From Chaunax sp. Z400 (taxonomy: Eukaryota; Chordata; Actinopteri; Lophiiformes; Chaunacidae), in contig JBAGJB010000231.1 of the NCBI GenBank assembly GCA_037577475.1, forward strand, positions 1 through 64,000: DNA of 64,000 nt, read 5' to 3'. Both the position numbers and the translations under genes were made by a program. The notes below the pieces were generated by a model. It saw nothing but the letters and a program-made list of their open reading frames with translations, did no database searches and was not told the DNA's origin. The first letter of the stretch is position 1, and each line of letters begins with the position of its first letter. This document shows positions 34,527 to 46,667 of this stretch, one piece after another.

Positions 34527-35605
34527 CGGACAAGTGTGGGTTAGGGGTTAGGGTTAGGGTTAGGGTTAGGGTTAAGGGGATAAAAACTCAATGGGGGCCC
34601 TACCCGGGTTGGTAACTTTTGAACGGAAGGTCGTAGAGACTCGGGGATAAGCTCTTTCAACGGTTTTATGGGGTCTCCAAGAACGTCAGCAGGTAAACCG
34701 AGTCTCTACGATTTACGGTTCCCGAGATATGACATGTATTTTTGGTGATTTTTGGAATTTTTGTATCTCGGGAACGGAAGGTCGTAGAGACTCGGGGAGA
34801 AGTCTGGCGTGTTCAGAGACCACGAATTATGTCCGACGGATCATGGTCCCGAGTCTCTACGACCTTCCGTTCCCGAGTTATACTCAAGTTTATTTTCCCA
34901 TTGAAGTGAATGGGGTTTGGTTCGCCTATAGTGAATGTGTGTATCTCGGAAACGGAAGGTCGTAGAGACTCGGGACCAACGTCCGTCTAGGGGTTTATGT
35001 GGTCTCTGAGAACACCAGTCTTTGTCCCGAGTCTGTGCGACCTTCCTTTCCCGAGATATGACATGTCCAGTAGGGGCGTATTTTGAATGTCTGTATCTCG
35101 GGAACGGAAGGTCGTAGAGACTCGGGGATAAGCTCTTTCAATGGTTTTATGGGGTCTCCAAGAATGCCAGCGGGTAAACCGAGTCTCTACGACTTACGGT
35201 TCCCGAGATATGACATGTATTTTTGGTGATTTTTGGAATTTTTGTATCTCGGGAACGGAAGGTCGTAGAGACTCGGGGAGAAGTCTGGCGTGTTCAGAGA
35301 CCACGAATTATGTCCGACGGATCATGGTCCCGAGTCTCTACGACCTTCCGTTCCCGAGTTATACTCAAGTTTATTTTCCCATTGAAGTGAATGGGGTTTG
35401 GTTCGCCTATAGTGAATGTGTGTATCTCGGAAACGGAAGGTCGTAGAGACTCGGGACCAACGTCCGTCTAGGGGTTTATGTGGTCTCTGAGAACACCAGT
35501 CTTTGTCCCGAGTCTGTGCGACCTTCCTTTCCCGAGATATGACATGTCCAGTAGGGGCGTATTTTGAATGTCTGTATCTCGGGAACGGAAGGTCGTAGAG
35601 ACTCG
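34527..35605 (+). repeat. Block D23: D-Bd-C-A-B-C-A
   Basis: Starts: D34527, B34644, C34795, A34973, B35125, C35276, A35454. Beta haplotype with TCCGACGG in both C copies. Confidence 0.94.
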
Positions 35606-37013
35606 CGGACAAGTGTGGGTTAGGGTTAGGGTTAGGGTTAGGGTTAGGGTTAAGGGGATAAAAACTCAATGGGGGACCTACCCGGGTTGGTAACTTTTGA
35701 ACGGAAGGTCGTAGAGACTCGGGGATAAGCTCTTTCAACGGTTTTATGGGGTCTCCAAGAACGTCAGCAGGTAAACCGAGTCTCTACGATTTACGGTTCC
35801 CGAGATATGACATGTATTTTTGGTGATTTTTGGAATTTTTGTATCTCGGGAACGGAAGGTCGTAGAGACTCGGGGAGAAGTCTGGCGTGTTCAGAGACCA
35901 CGAATTATGTCCAACGGATCATGGTCCCGAGTCTCTACGACCTTCCGTTCCCGAGTTATACTCAAGTTTATTTTCCCATTGAAGTGAATGGGGTTTGGTT
36001 CGCCTATAGTGAATGTGTGTATCTCGGAAACGGAAGGTCGTAGAGACTTGGGCCCAACGTCTGTCTAGGGGTTTATGTGGTCTCTGAGAACACCAGTCTT
36101 TGTCCCGAGTCTGTGCGACCTTCCTTTCCCGAGATATGACATGTCCAGTAGGGGCGTATTTTGAATGTCTGTATCTCGGGAACGGAAGGTCGTAGAGACT
36201 CGTGGAGAAGTCTGGCGTGTTCAGAGACCACGAATTATGTCGGACGGATCATGGTCCCGAGTCTCTACGACCTTCCGTTCCCGAGTTATACTCAAGTTTA
36301 TTTTCCCATTGAAGTGAATGGGGTTTGGTTCGCCTATAGTGAATGTGTGTATCTCGGAAACGGAAGGTCGTAGAGACTCGGGACCAACGTCCGTCTAGGG
36401 GTTTATGTGGTCTCTGAGAACACCAGTCTTTGTCCCGAGTCTGTGCGACCTTCCTTTCCCGAGATATGACATGTCCAGTAGGGGCGTATTTTGAATGTCT
36501 GTATCTCGGGAACGGAAGGTCGTAGAGACTCGGGGATAAGCTCTTTCAATGGTTTTATGGGGTCTCCAAGAATGCCAGCGGGTAAACCGAGTCTCTACGA
36601 CTTACGGTTCCCGAGATATGACATGTATTTTTTGTGATTTTTGGAATTTTTGTATCTCGGGAACGGAAGGTCGTAGAGACTCGTGGAGAAGTCTGGCGTG
36701 TTCAGAGACCACGAATTATGTCGGACGGATCATGGTCCCGAGTCTCTACGACCTTCCGTTCCCGAGTTATACTCAAGTTTATTTTCCCATTGAAGTGAAT
36801 GGGGTTTGGTCCGCCTATAGTGAATGTGTGTATCTCGGAAACGGAAGGTCGTAGAGACTCGGGACCAACGTCCGTCTAGGGGTTTATGTGGTCTCTGAGA
36901 ACACCAGTCTTTGTCCCGAGTCTGTGCGACCTTCCTTTCCCGAGATATGACATGTCCAGTAGGGGCTTATTTTGAATGTCTGTATCTCGGGAACGGAAGG
37001 TCGTAGAGACTCG
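35606..37013 (+). repeat. Block D24: D-Bd-C-A-C-A-B-C-A
   Basis: Starts: D35606 (116 bp), B35722, C35873, A36051, C36203, A36381, B36533, C36684, A36862. The D tail reads GGGGGACC in place of GGGGGCCC. C35873 ends AGAGACTTG, a change in the R arm. B36533 has TTTTTTGTG and A36862 GGGGCTTATT. Confidence 0.95.
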
Positions 37014-38428
37014 CGGACAAGTGTGGGTTAGGGGTTAGGGTTAGGGTTAGGGTTAGGGTTAGGGCTAAGGGGATAAAAACTCAATGGGGGCCCTACCCGG
37101 GTTGGTAACTTTTGAACGGAAGGTCGTAGAGACTCGGGGATAAGCTCTTTCAATGGTTTTATGGGGTCTCCAAGAACGTCAGCAGGTAAACCGAGTCTCT
37201 ACGATTTACGGTTCCCGAGATATGACATGTATTTTTGGTGATTTTTGGAATTTTTGTATCTCGGGAACGGAAGGTCGTAGAGACTCGGGGAGAAGTCTGG
37301 CGTGTTCAGAGACCACGAATTATGTCCAACGGATCATGGTGCCGAGTCTCTACGACCTTCCGTTCCCGAGTTATACTCAAGTTTATTTTCCCATTGAAGT
37401 GAATGGGGTTTGGTTCGCCTATAGTGAATGTGTGTATCTCGGAAACGGAAGGTCGTAGAGACTCGGGCCCAACGTCTGTCTAGGGGTTTATGTGGTCTCT
37501 GAGAACACCAGTCTTTGTCCCGAGTCTGTGCGACCTTCCTTTCCCGAGATATGACATGTCCAGTAGGGGCGTATTTTGAATGTCTGTATCTCGGGAACGG
37601 AAGGTCGTAGAGACTCGTGGAGAAGTCTGGCGTGTTCAGAGACCACGAATTATGTCGGACGGATCATGGTCCCGAGTCTCTACGACCTTCCGTTCCCGAG
37701 TTATACTCAAGTTTATTTTCCCATTGAAGTGAATGGGGTTTGGTTCGCCTATAGTGAATGTGTGTATCTCGGAAACGGAAGGTCGTAGAGACTCGGGACC
37801 AACGTCCGTCTAGGGGTTTATGTGGTCTCTGAGAACACCAGTCTTTGTCCCGAGTCTGTGCGACCTTCCTTTCCCGAGATATGACATGTCCAGTAGGGGC
37901 GTATTTTGAATGTCTGTATCTCGGGAACGGAAGGTCGTAGAGACTCGGGGATAAGCTCTTTCAATGGTTTTATGGGGTCTCCAAGAATGCCAGCGGGTAA
38001 ACCGAGTCTCTACGACTTACGGTTCCCGAGATATGACATGTATTTTTGGTGATTTTTGGAATTTTTGTATCTCGGGAACGGAAGGTCGTAGAGACTCGTG
38101 GAGAAGTCTGGCGTGTTCAGAGACCACGAATTATGTCGGACGGATCATGGTCCCGAGTCTCTACGACCTTCCGTTCCCGAGTTATACTCAAGTTTATTTT
38201 CCCATTGAAGTGAGTGGGGTTTGGTTCGCCTATAGTGAATGTGTGTATCTCGGAAACGGAAGGTCGTAGAGACTCGGGACCAACGTCCGTCTAGGGGTTT
38301 ATGTGGTCTCTGAGAACACCAGTCTTTGTCCCGAGTCTGTGCGACCTTCCTTTCCCGAGATATGACATGTCCAGTAGGGGCGTATTTTGAATGTCTGTAT
38401 CTCGGGAACGGAAGGTCGTAGAGACTCG
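37014..38428 (+). repeat. Block D25: long D-Bd-C-A-C-A-B-C-A
   Basis: Starts: D37014 (123 bp, ending GGGCTAAGG), B37137, C37288, A37466, C37618, A37796, B37948, C38099, A38277. C37288 has GGTGCCGAG. Bd has CAATGG. Same composition as D24 and the first part of D26. Confidence 0.95.
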
Positions 38429-39988
38429 CGGACAAGTGTGGGTTAGGGGTTAGGGTTAGGGTTAGGGTTAGGGCTAAGGGGATAAAAACTCAATGGGGGC
38501 CCTACCCGGGTTGGTAACTTTTGAACGGAAGGTCGTAGAGACTCGGGGATAAGCTCTTTCAATGGTTTTTTGGGGTCTCCAAGAACGTCAGCAGGTAAAC
38601 CGAGTCTCTACGATTTACGGTTCACGAGATATGACATGTATTTTTGGTGATTTTTGGAATTTTTGTATCTCGGGAACGGAAGGTCGTAGAGACTCGGGGA
38701 GAAGTCTGGCGTGTTCAGAGACCACGAATTATGTCCAACGGATCATGGTGCCGAGTCTCTACGACCTTCCGTTCCCGAGTTATACTCAAGTTTATTTTCC
38801 CATTGAAGTGAATGGGGTTTGGTTCGCCTATAGTGAATGTGTGTATCTCGGAAACGGAAGGTCGTAGAGACTCGGGCCCAACGTCTGTCTAGGGGTTTAT
38901 GTGGTCTCTGAGAACACCAGTCTTTGTCCCGAGTCTGTGCGACCTTCCTTTCCCGAGATATGACATGTCCAGTAGGGGCGTATTTTGAATGTCTGTATCT
39001 CGGGAACGGAAGGTCGTAGAGACTCGTGGAGAAGTCTGGCGTGTTCAGAGACCACGAATTATGTCGGACGGATCATGGTCCCGAGTCTCTACGACCTTCC
39101 GTTCCCGAGTTATACTCAAGTTTATTTTCCCATTGAAGTGAATGGGGTTTGGTTCGCCTATAGTGAATGTGTGTATCTCGGAAACGGAAGGTCGTAGAGA
39201 CTCGGGACCAACGTCCGTCTAGGGGTTTATGTGGTCTCTGAGAACACCAGTCTTTGTCCCGAGTCTGTGGGACCTTCCTTTCCCGAGATATGACATGTCC
39301 AGTAGGGGCGTATTTTGAATGTCTGTATCTCGGGAACGGAAGGTCGTAGAGACTCGGGGATAAGCTCTTTCAATGGTTTTATGGGGTCTCCAAGAATGCC
39401 GGCAGGTAAACCGAGTCTCTACGACTTACGGTTCCCGAGATATGACATGTATTTTTCGTGATTTTTGGAATGTTTGTATCTCGGGAACGGAAGGTCGTAG
39501 AGACTCGGGGAGAAGTCTGGCGTGTTCAGAGACCACGAATTATGTCCGACGGATCAGGGTCCCGAGTCTCTACGACCTTCCGTTCCCGAGTTATACTCAA
39601 GTTTATTTTCCCATTGAAGTGAATGGGGTTTGGTTCGCCTATAGTGAATGTGTGTATCTCGGAAACGGAAGGTCGTAGAGACTCGGGACCAACGTCCGTC
39701 TAGGGGTTTATGTGGTCTCTTAGAACACCAGTCTTTGTCCCGAGTCTGTGCGACCTTCCTTTCCCGAGATATGACATGTCCAGTAGGGGCGTATTTTGAA
39801 TGTCTGTATCTCGGGAACGGAAGGTCGTAGAGACTCGGGGATAAGCTCTTTCAATGGTTTTATGGGGTCTCCAAGAATGCCAGCGGGTAAACCGAGTCTC
39901 TACGACTTACGGTTCCCGAGATATGACATGTATTTTTGGTGATTTTTGGAATTTTTGTATCTCGGGAACGGAAGGTCGTAGAGACTCG
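38429..39988 (+). repeat. Block D26: D-Bd-C-A-C-A-B-C-A-B
   Basis: Starts: D38429 (117 bp, GGGCTAAGG), B38546, C38697, A38875, C39027, A39205, B39357, C39508, A39686, B39838. GGTGCCGAG in C38697 is shared with C37288. B38546 has private TTTTTTGGGG and GTTCACGAG. A39205 has GTGGGACC (G at 39270) as in A3939; B39357 has GCCGGCAGG (G at 39401). Confidence 0.95.
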
Positions 39989-40735
39989 CGGACAAGTGTG
40001 GGTTAGGGGTTAGGGTTAGGGTTAGGGTTAGGGTTAAGGGGATAAAAACTCAATCGGGGCCCTACCCGGGTTGGTAACTTTTGAACGGAAGGTCGTAGAG
40101 ACTCGGGGATAAGCTCTTTCAATGGTTTTATGGGGTCTCCAAGAACGTCAGCAGGTAAACCGAGTCTCTACGACTTACGGTTCCCGAGATATGACATGTA
40201 TTTTTGGTGATTTTTGGAATTTTTGTATCTCGGGAACAGAAGGTCGTAGAGACTCGTGGAGAAGTCTGGCGTGTTCAGAGACCACGAATTATGTCGGACG
40301 GATCATGGTCCCGAGTCTCTACGACCTTCCGTTCCCGAGTTATACTCGTTTATTTTCCCATTGAAGTGAATGGGGTTTGGTTCGCCTATAGTAAATGTGT
40401 GAATCTCGGAAACGGAAGGTCGTAGAGACTCGGGACCAACGTCCGTCTAGGGGTTTATGTGGTCTCTGAGAACACCAGTCTTTGTCCCGAGTCTGTGCGA
40501 CCTTCCTTTCCCGAGATATGACATGTCCAGTAGGGGCGTATTTTGAATGTCTGTATCTCGGGAACGGAAGGTCGTAGAGACTCGGGGATAAGCTCTTTCA
40601 ATGGTTTTATGGGGTCTCCAAGAATGCCAGCGGGTAAAACGAGTCTCTACGACTTACGGTTCCCGAGATATGACATGTATTTTTGGTGATTTTTGGAATT
40701 TTTGTATCTCGGGAACGGAAGGTCGTAGAGACTCG
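39989..40735 (+). repeat. Block D27: D-Bd-C-A-B
   Basis: Starts: D39989, B40106, C40257 (176 bp), A40433, B40585. Alpha haplotype. AACAGAAGG in Bd, GTGAATCTCGG in C and TAAAACGAG in B (A at 40639) match block D1, while the 2-bp loop deletion ACTCGTTT matches C5864. C40257 also has a private AGTAAATGTG. Confidence 0.95.
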
Positions 40736-41657
40736 CGGACAAGTGTGGGTTAGGGGTTAGGGTTAGGGTTAGGGTTAAGGGGATAAAAACTCAATGGGGG
40801 CCCTACCCGGGTTGGTAACTTTTGAACGGAAGGTCGTAGAGACTCGGGGATAAGCTCTTTCAACGGTTTTATGGGGTCTCCAAGAACGTCAGCAGGTAAA
40901 CCGAGTCTCTACGATTTACGGTTCCCGAGATATGACATGTATTTTTGGTGATTTTTGGAATTTTTGTATCTCGGGAACGGAAGGTCGTAGAGACTCGGGG
41001 AGAAGTCTGGCGTGTTCAGAGACCACGAATTATGTCCAACGGATCATGGTCCCGAGTCTCTACGACCTTCCGTTCCCGAGTTATACTCAAGTTTATTTTC
41101 CCATTGAAGTGAATGGGGTTTGGTTCGCCTATAGTGAATGTGTGTATCTCGGAAACGGAAGGTCGTAGAGACTCGGGACCAACGTCCGTCTAGGGGTTTA
41201 TGTGGTCTCTGAGAACACCAGTCTTTGTCCCGAGTCTGTGCGACCTTCCTTTCCCGAGATATGACATGTCCAGTAGGGGCGTATTTTGAATGTCTGTATC
41301 TCGGGAACGGAAGGTCGTAGAGACTCGTGGAGAAGTCTGGCGTGTTCAGAGACCACGAATTATGTCGGACGGATCATGGTCCCGAGTCTCTACGACCTTC
41401 CGTTCCCGAGTTATACTCAAGTTTATTTTCCCATTGAAGTGAATGGGGTTTGGTTCGCCTATAGTGAATGTGTGTATCTCGGAAACGGAAGGTCGTAGAG
41501 ACTCGGGACCAACGTCCGTCTAGAGGTTTATCTGGTCTCTGAGAACACCAGTCTTTGTCCCGAGTCTGTGCGACCTTCCTTTCCCGAGATATGACATGTC
41601 CAGTAGGGGCGTATTTTGAATGTCTGTATCTCGGGAACGGAAGGTCGTAGAGACTCG
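40736..41657 (+). repeat. Block D28: short D-Bd-C-A-C-A
   Basis: Starts: D40736 (111 bp), B40847, C40998, A41176, C41328, A41506. A41506 has CTAGAGG and a private TATCTGG. Confidence 0.94.
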
Positions 41658-42736
41658 CGGACAAGTGTGGGTTAGGGGTTAGGGTTAGGGTTAGGGTTAG
41701 GGTTAAGGGGATAAAAACTCAATGGGGGCCCTACCCGGGTTGGTAACTTTTGAACGGAAGGTCGTAGAGACTCGGGGATAAGCTCTTTCAACGGTTTTAT
41801 GGGGTCTCCAAGAACGTCAGCAGGTAAACCGAGTCTCTACGATTTACGGTTCCCGAGATATGACATGTATTTTTGGTGATTTTTGGAATTTTTGTATCTC
41901 GGGAACGGAAGGTCGTAGAGACTCGGGGAGAAGTCTGGCGTGTTCAGAGACCACGAATTATGTCCAACGGATCATGGTCCCGAGTCTCTACGACCTTCCG
42001 TTCCCGAGTTATACTCAAGTTTATTTTCCCATTGAAGTGAATGGGGTTTGGTTCGCCTATAGTGAATGTGTGTATCTCGGAAACGGAAGGTCGTAGAGAC
42101 TCGGGACCAACGTCCATCTAGGGGTTTATGTGGTCTCTGAGAACACCAGTCTTTGTCCCGAGTCTGTGCGACCTTCCTTTCCCGAGATATGACATGTCCA
42201 GTAGGGGCGTATTTTGAATGTCTGTATCTCGGGAACGGAAGGTCGTAGAGACTCGGGGATAAGCTCTTTCAATGGTTTTATGGGGTCTCCAAGAATGCCA
42301 GCGGGTAAACCGAGTCTCTACGACTTACGGTTCCCGAGATATGACATGTATTTTTGGTGATTTTTGGAATTTTTGTATCTCGGGAACGGAAGGTCGTAGA
42401 GACTCGGGGAGAAGTCTGGCGTGTTCAGAGACCACGAATTATGTCCGACGGATCATGGTCCCGAGTCTCTACGACCTTCCGTTCCCGAGTTATACTCAAG
42501 TTTATTTTCCCATTGAAGTGAATGGGGTTTGGTTCGCCTATAGTGAATGTGTGTATCTCGGAAACGGAAGGTCGTAGAGACTCGGGACCAACGTCCGTCT
42601 AGGGGTTTATGTGGTCTCTGAGAACACCAGTCTTTGTCCCGAGTCTGTGCGACCTTCCTTTCCCGAGATATGACATGTCCAGTAGGGGCGTATTTTGAAT
42701 GTCTGTATCTCGGGAACGGAAGGTCGTAGAGACTCG
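41658..42736 (+). repeat. Block D29: D-Bd-C-A-B-C-A
   Basis: Starts: D41658, B41775, C41926, A42104, B42256, C42407, A42585. Beta haplotype. A42104 has GTCCATCTAG, also seen in A4420. Confidence 0.94.
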
Positions 42737-44145
42737 CGGACAAGTGTGGGTTAGGGGTTAGGGTTAGGGTTAGGGTTAGGGTTAAGGGGATAAAAACTCA
42801 ATGGGGGCCCTACCCGGGTTGGTAACTTTTGAACGGAAGGTCGTAGAGACTCGGGGATAAGCTCTTTCAATGGTTTTATGGGGTCTCCAAGAACGTCAGC
42901 AGGTAAACCGAGTCTCTACGATTTACGGTTCCCGAGATATGACATGTATTTTTGGTGATTTTTGGAATTTTTGTATCTCGGGAACGGAAGGTCGTAGAGA
43001 CTCGGGGAGAAGTCTGGCGTGTTCAGAGACCACGAATTATGTCCAACGGATCATGGTCCCGAGTCTCTACGACCTTCCGTTCCCGAGTTATACTCAAGTT
43101 TATTTTCCCATTGAAGTGAATGGGGTTTGGTTCGCCTATAGTGAATGTGTGTATCTCGGAAACGGAAGGTCGTAGAGACTCGGGCCCAACGTCTGTCTAG
43201 GGGTTTATGTGGTCTCTGAGAACACCAGTCTTTGTCCCGAGTCTGTGCGACCTTCCTTTCCCGAGATATGACATGTCCAGTAGGGGCGTATTTTGAATGT
43301 CTGTATCTCGGGAACGGAAGGTCGTAGAGACTCGTGGAGAAGTCTGGCGTGTTCAGAGACCACGAATTATGTCGGACGGATCATGGTCCCGAGTCTCTAC
43401 GACCTTCCGTTCCCGAGTTATACTCAAGTTTATTTTCCCATTGAAGTGAATGGGGTTTGGTTCGCCTATAGTGAATGTGTGTATCTCGGAAACGGAAGGT
43501 CGTAGAGACTCGGGACCAACGTCCGTCTAGGGGTTTATGTGGTCTCTGAGAACACCAGTCTTTGTCCCGAGTCTGTGCGACCTTCCTTTCCCGAGATATG
43601 ACATGTCCAGTAGGGGCGTATTTTGAATGTCTGTATCTCGGGAACGGAAGGTCGTAGAGACTCGGGGATAAGCTCTTTCAATGGTTTTATGGGGTCTCCA
43701 AGAATGCCAGCGGGTAAACCGAGTCTCTACGACTTACGGTTCCCGAGATATGACATGTATTTTTGGTGATTTTTGGAATTTTTGTATCTCGGGAACGGAA
43801 GGTCGTAGAGACTCGGGGAGAAGTCTGGCGTGTTCAGAGACCACGAATTATGTCCGACGGATCATGGTCCCGAGTCTCTACGACCTTCCGTTCCCGAGTT
43901 ATACTCAAGTTTATTTTCCCATTGAAGTGAATGGGGTTTGGTTCGCCTATAGTGAATGTGTGTATCTCGGAAACGGAAGGTCGTAGAGACTCGGGACCAA
44001 CGTCCGTCTAGGGGTTTATGTGGTCTCTGAGAACACCAGTCTTTGTCCCGAGTCTGTGCGACCTTCCTTTCCCGAGATATGACATGTCCAGTAGGGGCGT
44101 ATTTTGAATGTCTGTATCTCGGGAACGGAAGGTCGTAGAGACTCG
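42737..44145 (+). repeat. Block D30: D-Bd-C-A-C-A-B-C-A
   Basis: Starts: D42737, B42854, C43005, A43183, C43335, A43513, B43665, C43816, A43994. Bd has CAATGG with AACGTCAGCAGG. A43183 is the GGCCCAACGTCTG subtype. The first 1,000 or so bases recur in block D31 at +1,409. Confidence 0.94.
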
Positions 44146-46667
44146 CGGACAAGTGTGGGTTAGGGGTTAGGGTTAGGGTTAGGGTTAGGGTTAAGGGGAT
44201 AAAAACTCAATGGGGGCCCTACCCGGGTTGGTAACTTTTGAACGGAAGGTCGTAGAGACTCGGGGATAAGCTCTTTCAATGGTTTTATGGGGTCTCCAAG
44301 AACGTCAGCAGGTAAACCGAGTCTCTACGATTTACGGTTCCCGAGATATGACATGTATTTTTGGTGATTTTTGGAATTTTTGTATCTCGGGAACGGAAGG
44401 TCGTAGAGACTCGGGGAGAAGTCTGGCGTGTTCAGAGACCACGAATTATGTCCAACGGATCATGGTCCCGAGTCTCTACGACCTTCCGTTCCCGAGTTAT
44501 ACTCAAGTTTATTTTCCCATTGAAGTGAATGGGGTTTGGTTCGCCTATAGTGAATGTGTGTATCTCGGAAACGGAAGGTCGTAGAGACTCGGGCCCAACG
44601 TCTGTCTAGGGGTTTATGTGGTCTCTGAGAACACCAGTCTTTGTCCCGAGTCTGTGCGACCTTCCTTTCCCGAGATATGACATGTCCAGTAGGGGCGTAT
44701 TTTGAATGTCTGTATCTCGGGAACGGAAGGTCGTAGAGACTCGTGGAGAAGTCTGGCGTGTTCAGAGACCACGAATTATGTCGGACGGATCATGGTCCCG
44801 AGTCTCTACGACCTTCCGTTCCCGAGTTATACTCAAGTTTATTTTCCCATTGAAGTGAATGGGGTTTGGTTCGCCTATAGTGAATGTGTGTATCTCGGAA
44901 ACGGAAGGTCGTAGAGACTCGGGACCAACGTCCGTCTAGGGGTTTATGTGGTCTCTGAGAACACCAGTCTTTGTCCCGAGTCTGTGCGACCTTCCTTTCC
45001 CGAGATATGACATGTCCAGTAGGGGCGTATTTTCAATGTCTGTATCTCGGGAACGGAAGGTCGTAGAGACTCGGGGATAAGCTCTTTCAATGGTTTTATG
45101 GGGTCTCCAAGAATGCCAGCGGGTAAACCGAGTCTCTACGACTTACGGTTCCCGAGATATGACATGTATTTTTGGTGATTTTTGGACTTTTTGTATCTCG
45201 GGAACGGAAGGTCGTAGAGACTCGTGGAGAAGTCTGGCGTGTTCAGAGACCACGAATTATGTCGGACGGATCATGGTCCCGAGTCTCTACGACCTTCCGT
45301 TCCCGAGTTATACTCAAGTTTATTTTCCCATTGAAGTGAATGGGGTTTGGTCCGCCTATAGTGAATGTGTGTATCTCGGAAACGGAAGGTCGTAGAGACT
45401 CGGGACCAACGTCCGTCTAGGGGTTTATGTGGTCTCTGAGAACACCAGTCTTTGTCCCGAGTCTGTGCGACCTTCCTTTCCCGAGATATGACATGTCCAG
45501 TAGGGGCGTATTTTGAATGTCTGTATCTCGGGAACGGAAGGTCGTAGAGACTCGGGGATAAGCTCTTTCAATGGTTTTATGGGGTCTCCAAGAATGCCAG
45601 CGGGTAAACCGAGTCTCTACGACTTACGGTTCCCGAGATATGACATGTATTTTTGGTGATTTTTGGACTTTTTGTATCTCGGGAACGGAAGGTCGTAGAG
45701 ACTCGTGGAGAAGTCTGGCGTGTTCAGAGACCACGAATTATGTCGGACGGATCATGGTCCCGAGTCTCTACGACCTTCCGTTCCCGAGTTATACTCAAGT
45801 TTATTTTCCCATTGAAGTGAATGGGGTTTGGTCCGCCTATAGTGAATGTGTGTATCTCGGAAACGGAAGGTCGTAGAGACTCGGGACCAACGTCCGTCTA
45901 GGGGTTTATGTGGTCTCTGAGAACACCAGTCTTTGTCCCGAGTCTGTGCGACCTTCCTTTCCCGAGATATGACATGTCCAGTAGGGGCGTATTTTGAATG
46001 TCTGTATCTCGGGAACGGAAGGTCGTAGAGACTCGGGGATAAGCTCTTTCAATGGTTTTATGGGGTCTCCAAGAATGCCAGCGGGTAAACCGAGTCTCTA
46101 CGACTTACGGTTCCCGAGATATGACATGTATTTTTGGTGATTTTTGGAATTTTTGTATCTCGGGAACGGAAGGTCGTAGAGACTCGTGGAGAAGTCTGGC
46201 GTGTTCAGAGACCACGAATTATGTCGGACGGATCATGGTCCCGAGTCTCTACGACCTTCCGTTCCCGAGTTATACTCAAGTTTATTTTCCCATTGAAGTG
46301 AGTGGGGTTTGGTTCGCCTATAGTGAATGTGTGTATCTCGGAAACGGAAGGTCGTAGAGACTCGGGACCAACGTCCGTCTAGGGGTTTATGTGGTCTCTG
46401 AGAACACCAGTCTTTGTCCCGAGTCTGTGCGACCTTCCTTTCCCGAGATATGACATGTCCAGTAGGGGCGTATTTTGAATGTCTGTATCTCGGGAACGGA
46501 AGGTCGTAGAGACTCGGGGATAAGCTCTTTCAATGGTTTTATGGGGTCTCAAGGAATGCCAGCGGGTAAACCGAGTCTCTACGACTTACGGTTCCCGAGA
46601 TATGACATGTATTTTTGGTGATTTTTGGAATTTTTGTATCTCGGGAACGGAAGGTCGTAGAGACTCG
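44146..46667 (+). repeat. Block D31: D-Bd-C-A-C, three A-B-C units, then A-B
   Basis: Starts: D44146, B44263, C44414, A44592, C44744, A44922, B45074, C45225, A45403, B45555, C45706, A45884, B46036, C46187, A46365, B46517. B45074 and B45555 share a private GGACTTTTTG, and A44922 has TTTTCAATG. C46187 switches to GTGAGTGGG with GGTTCGCC. B46517 has CTCAAGG. Confidence 0.95.
44922..46364 (+). repeat. 481-bp higher-order repeat, three A-B-C units
   Basis: Units start at 44922, 45403 and 45884. The first two share GGACTTTTTG in B and GGTCCGCC in C; the third lacks both, so it is an older neighbour or was partly converted. Confidence 0.93.
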
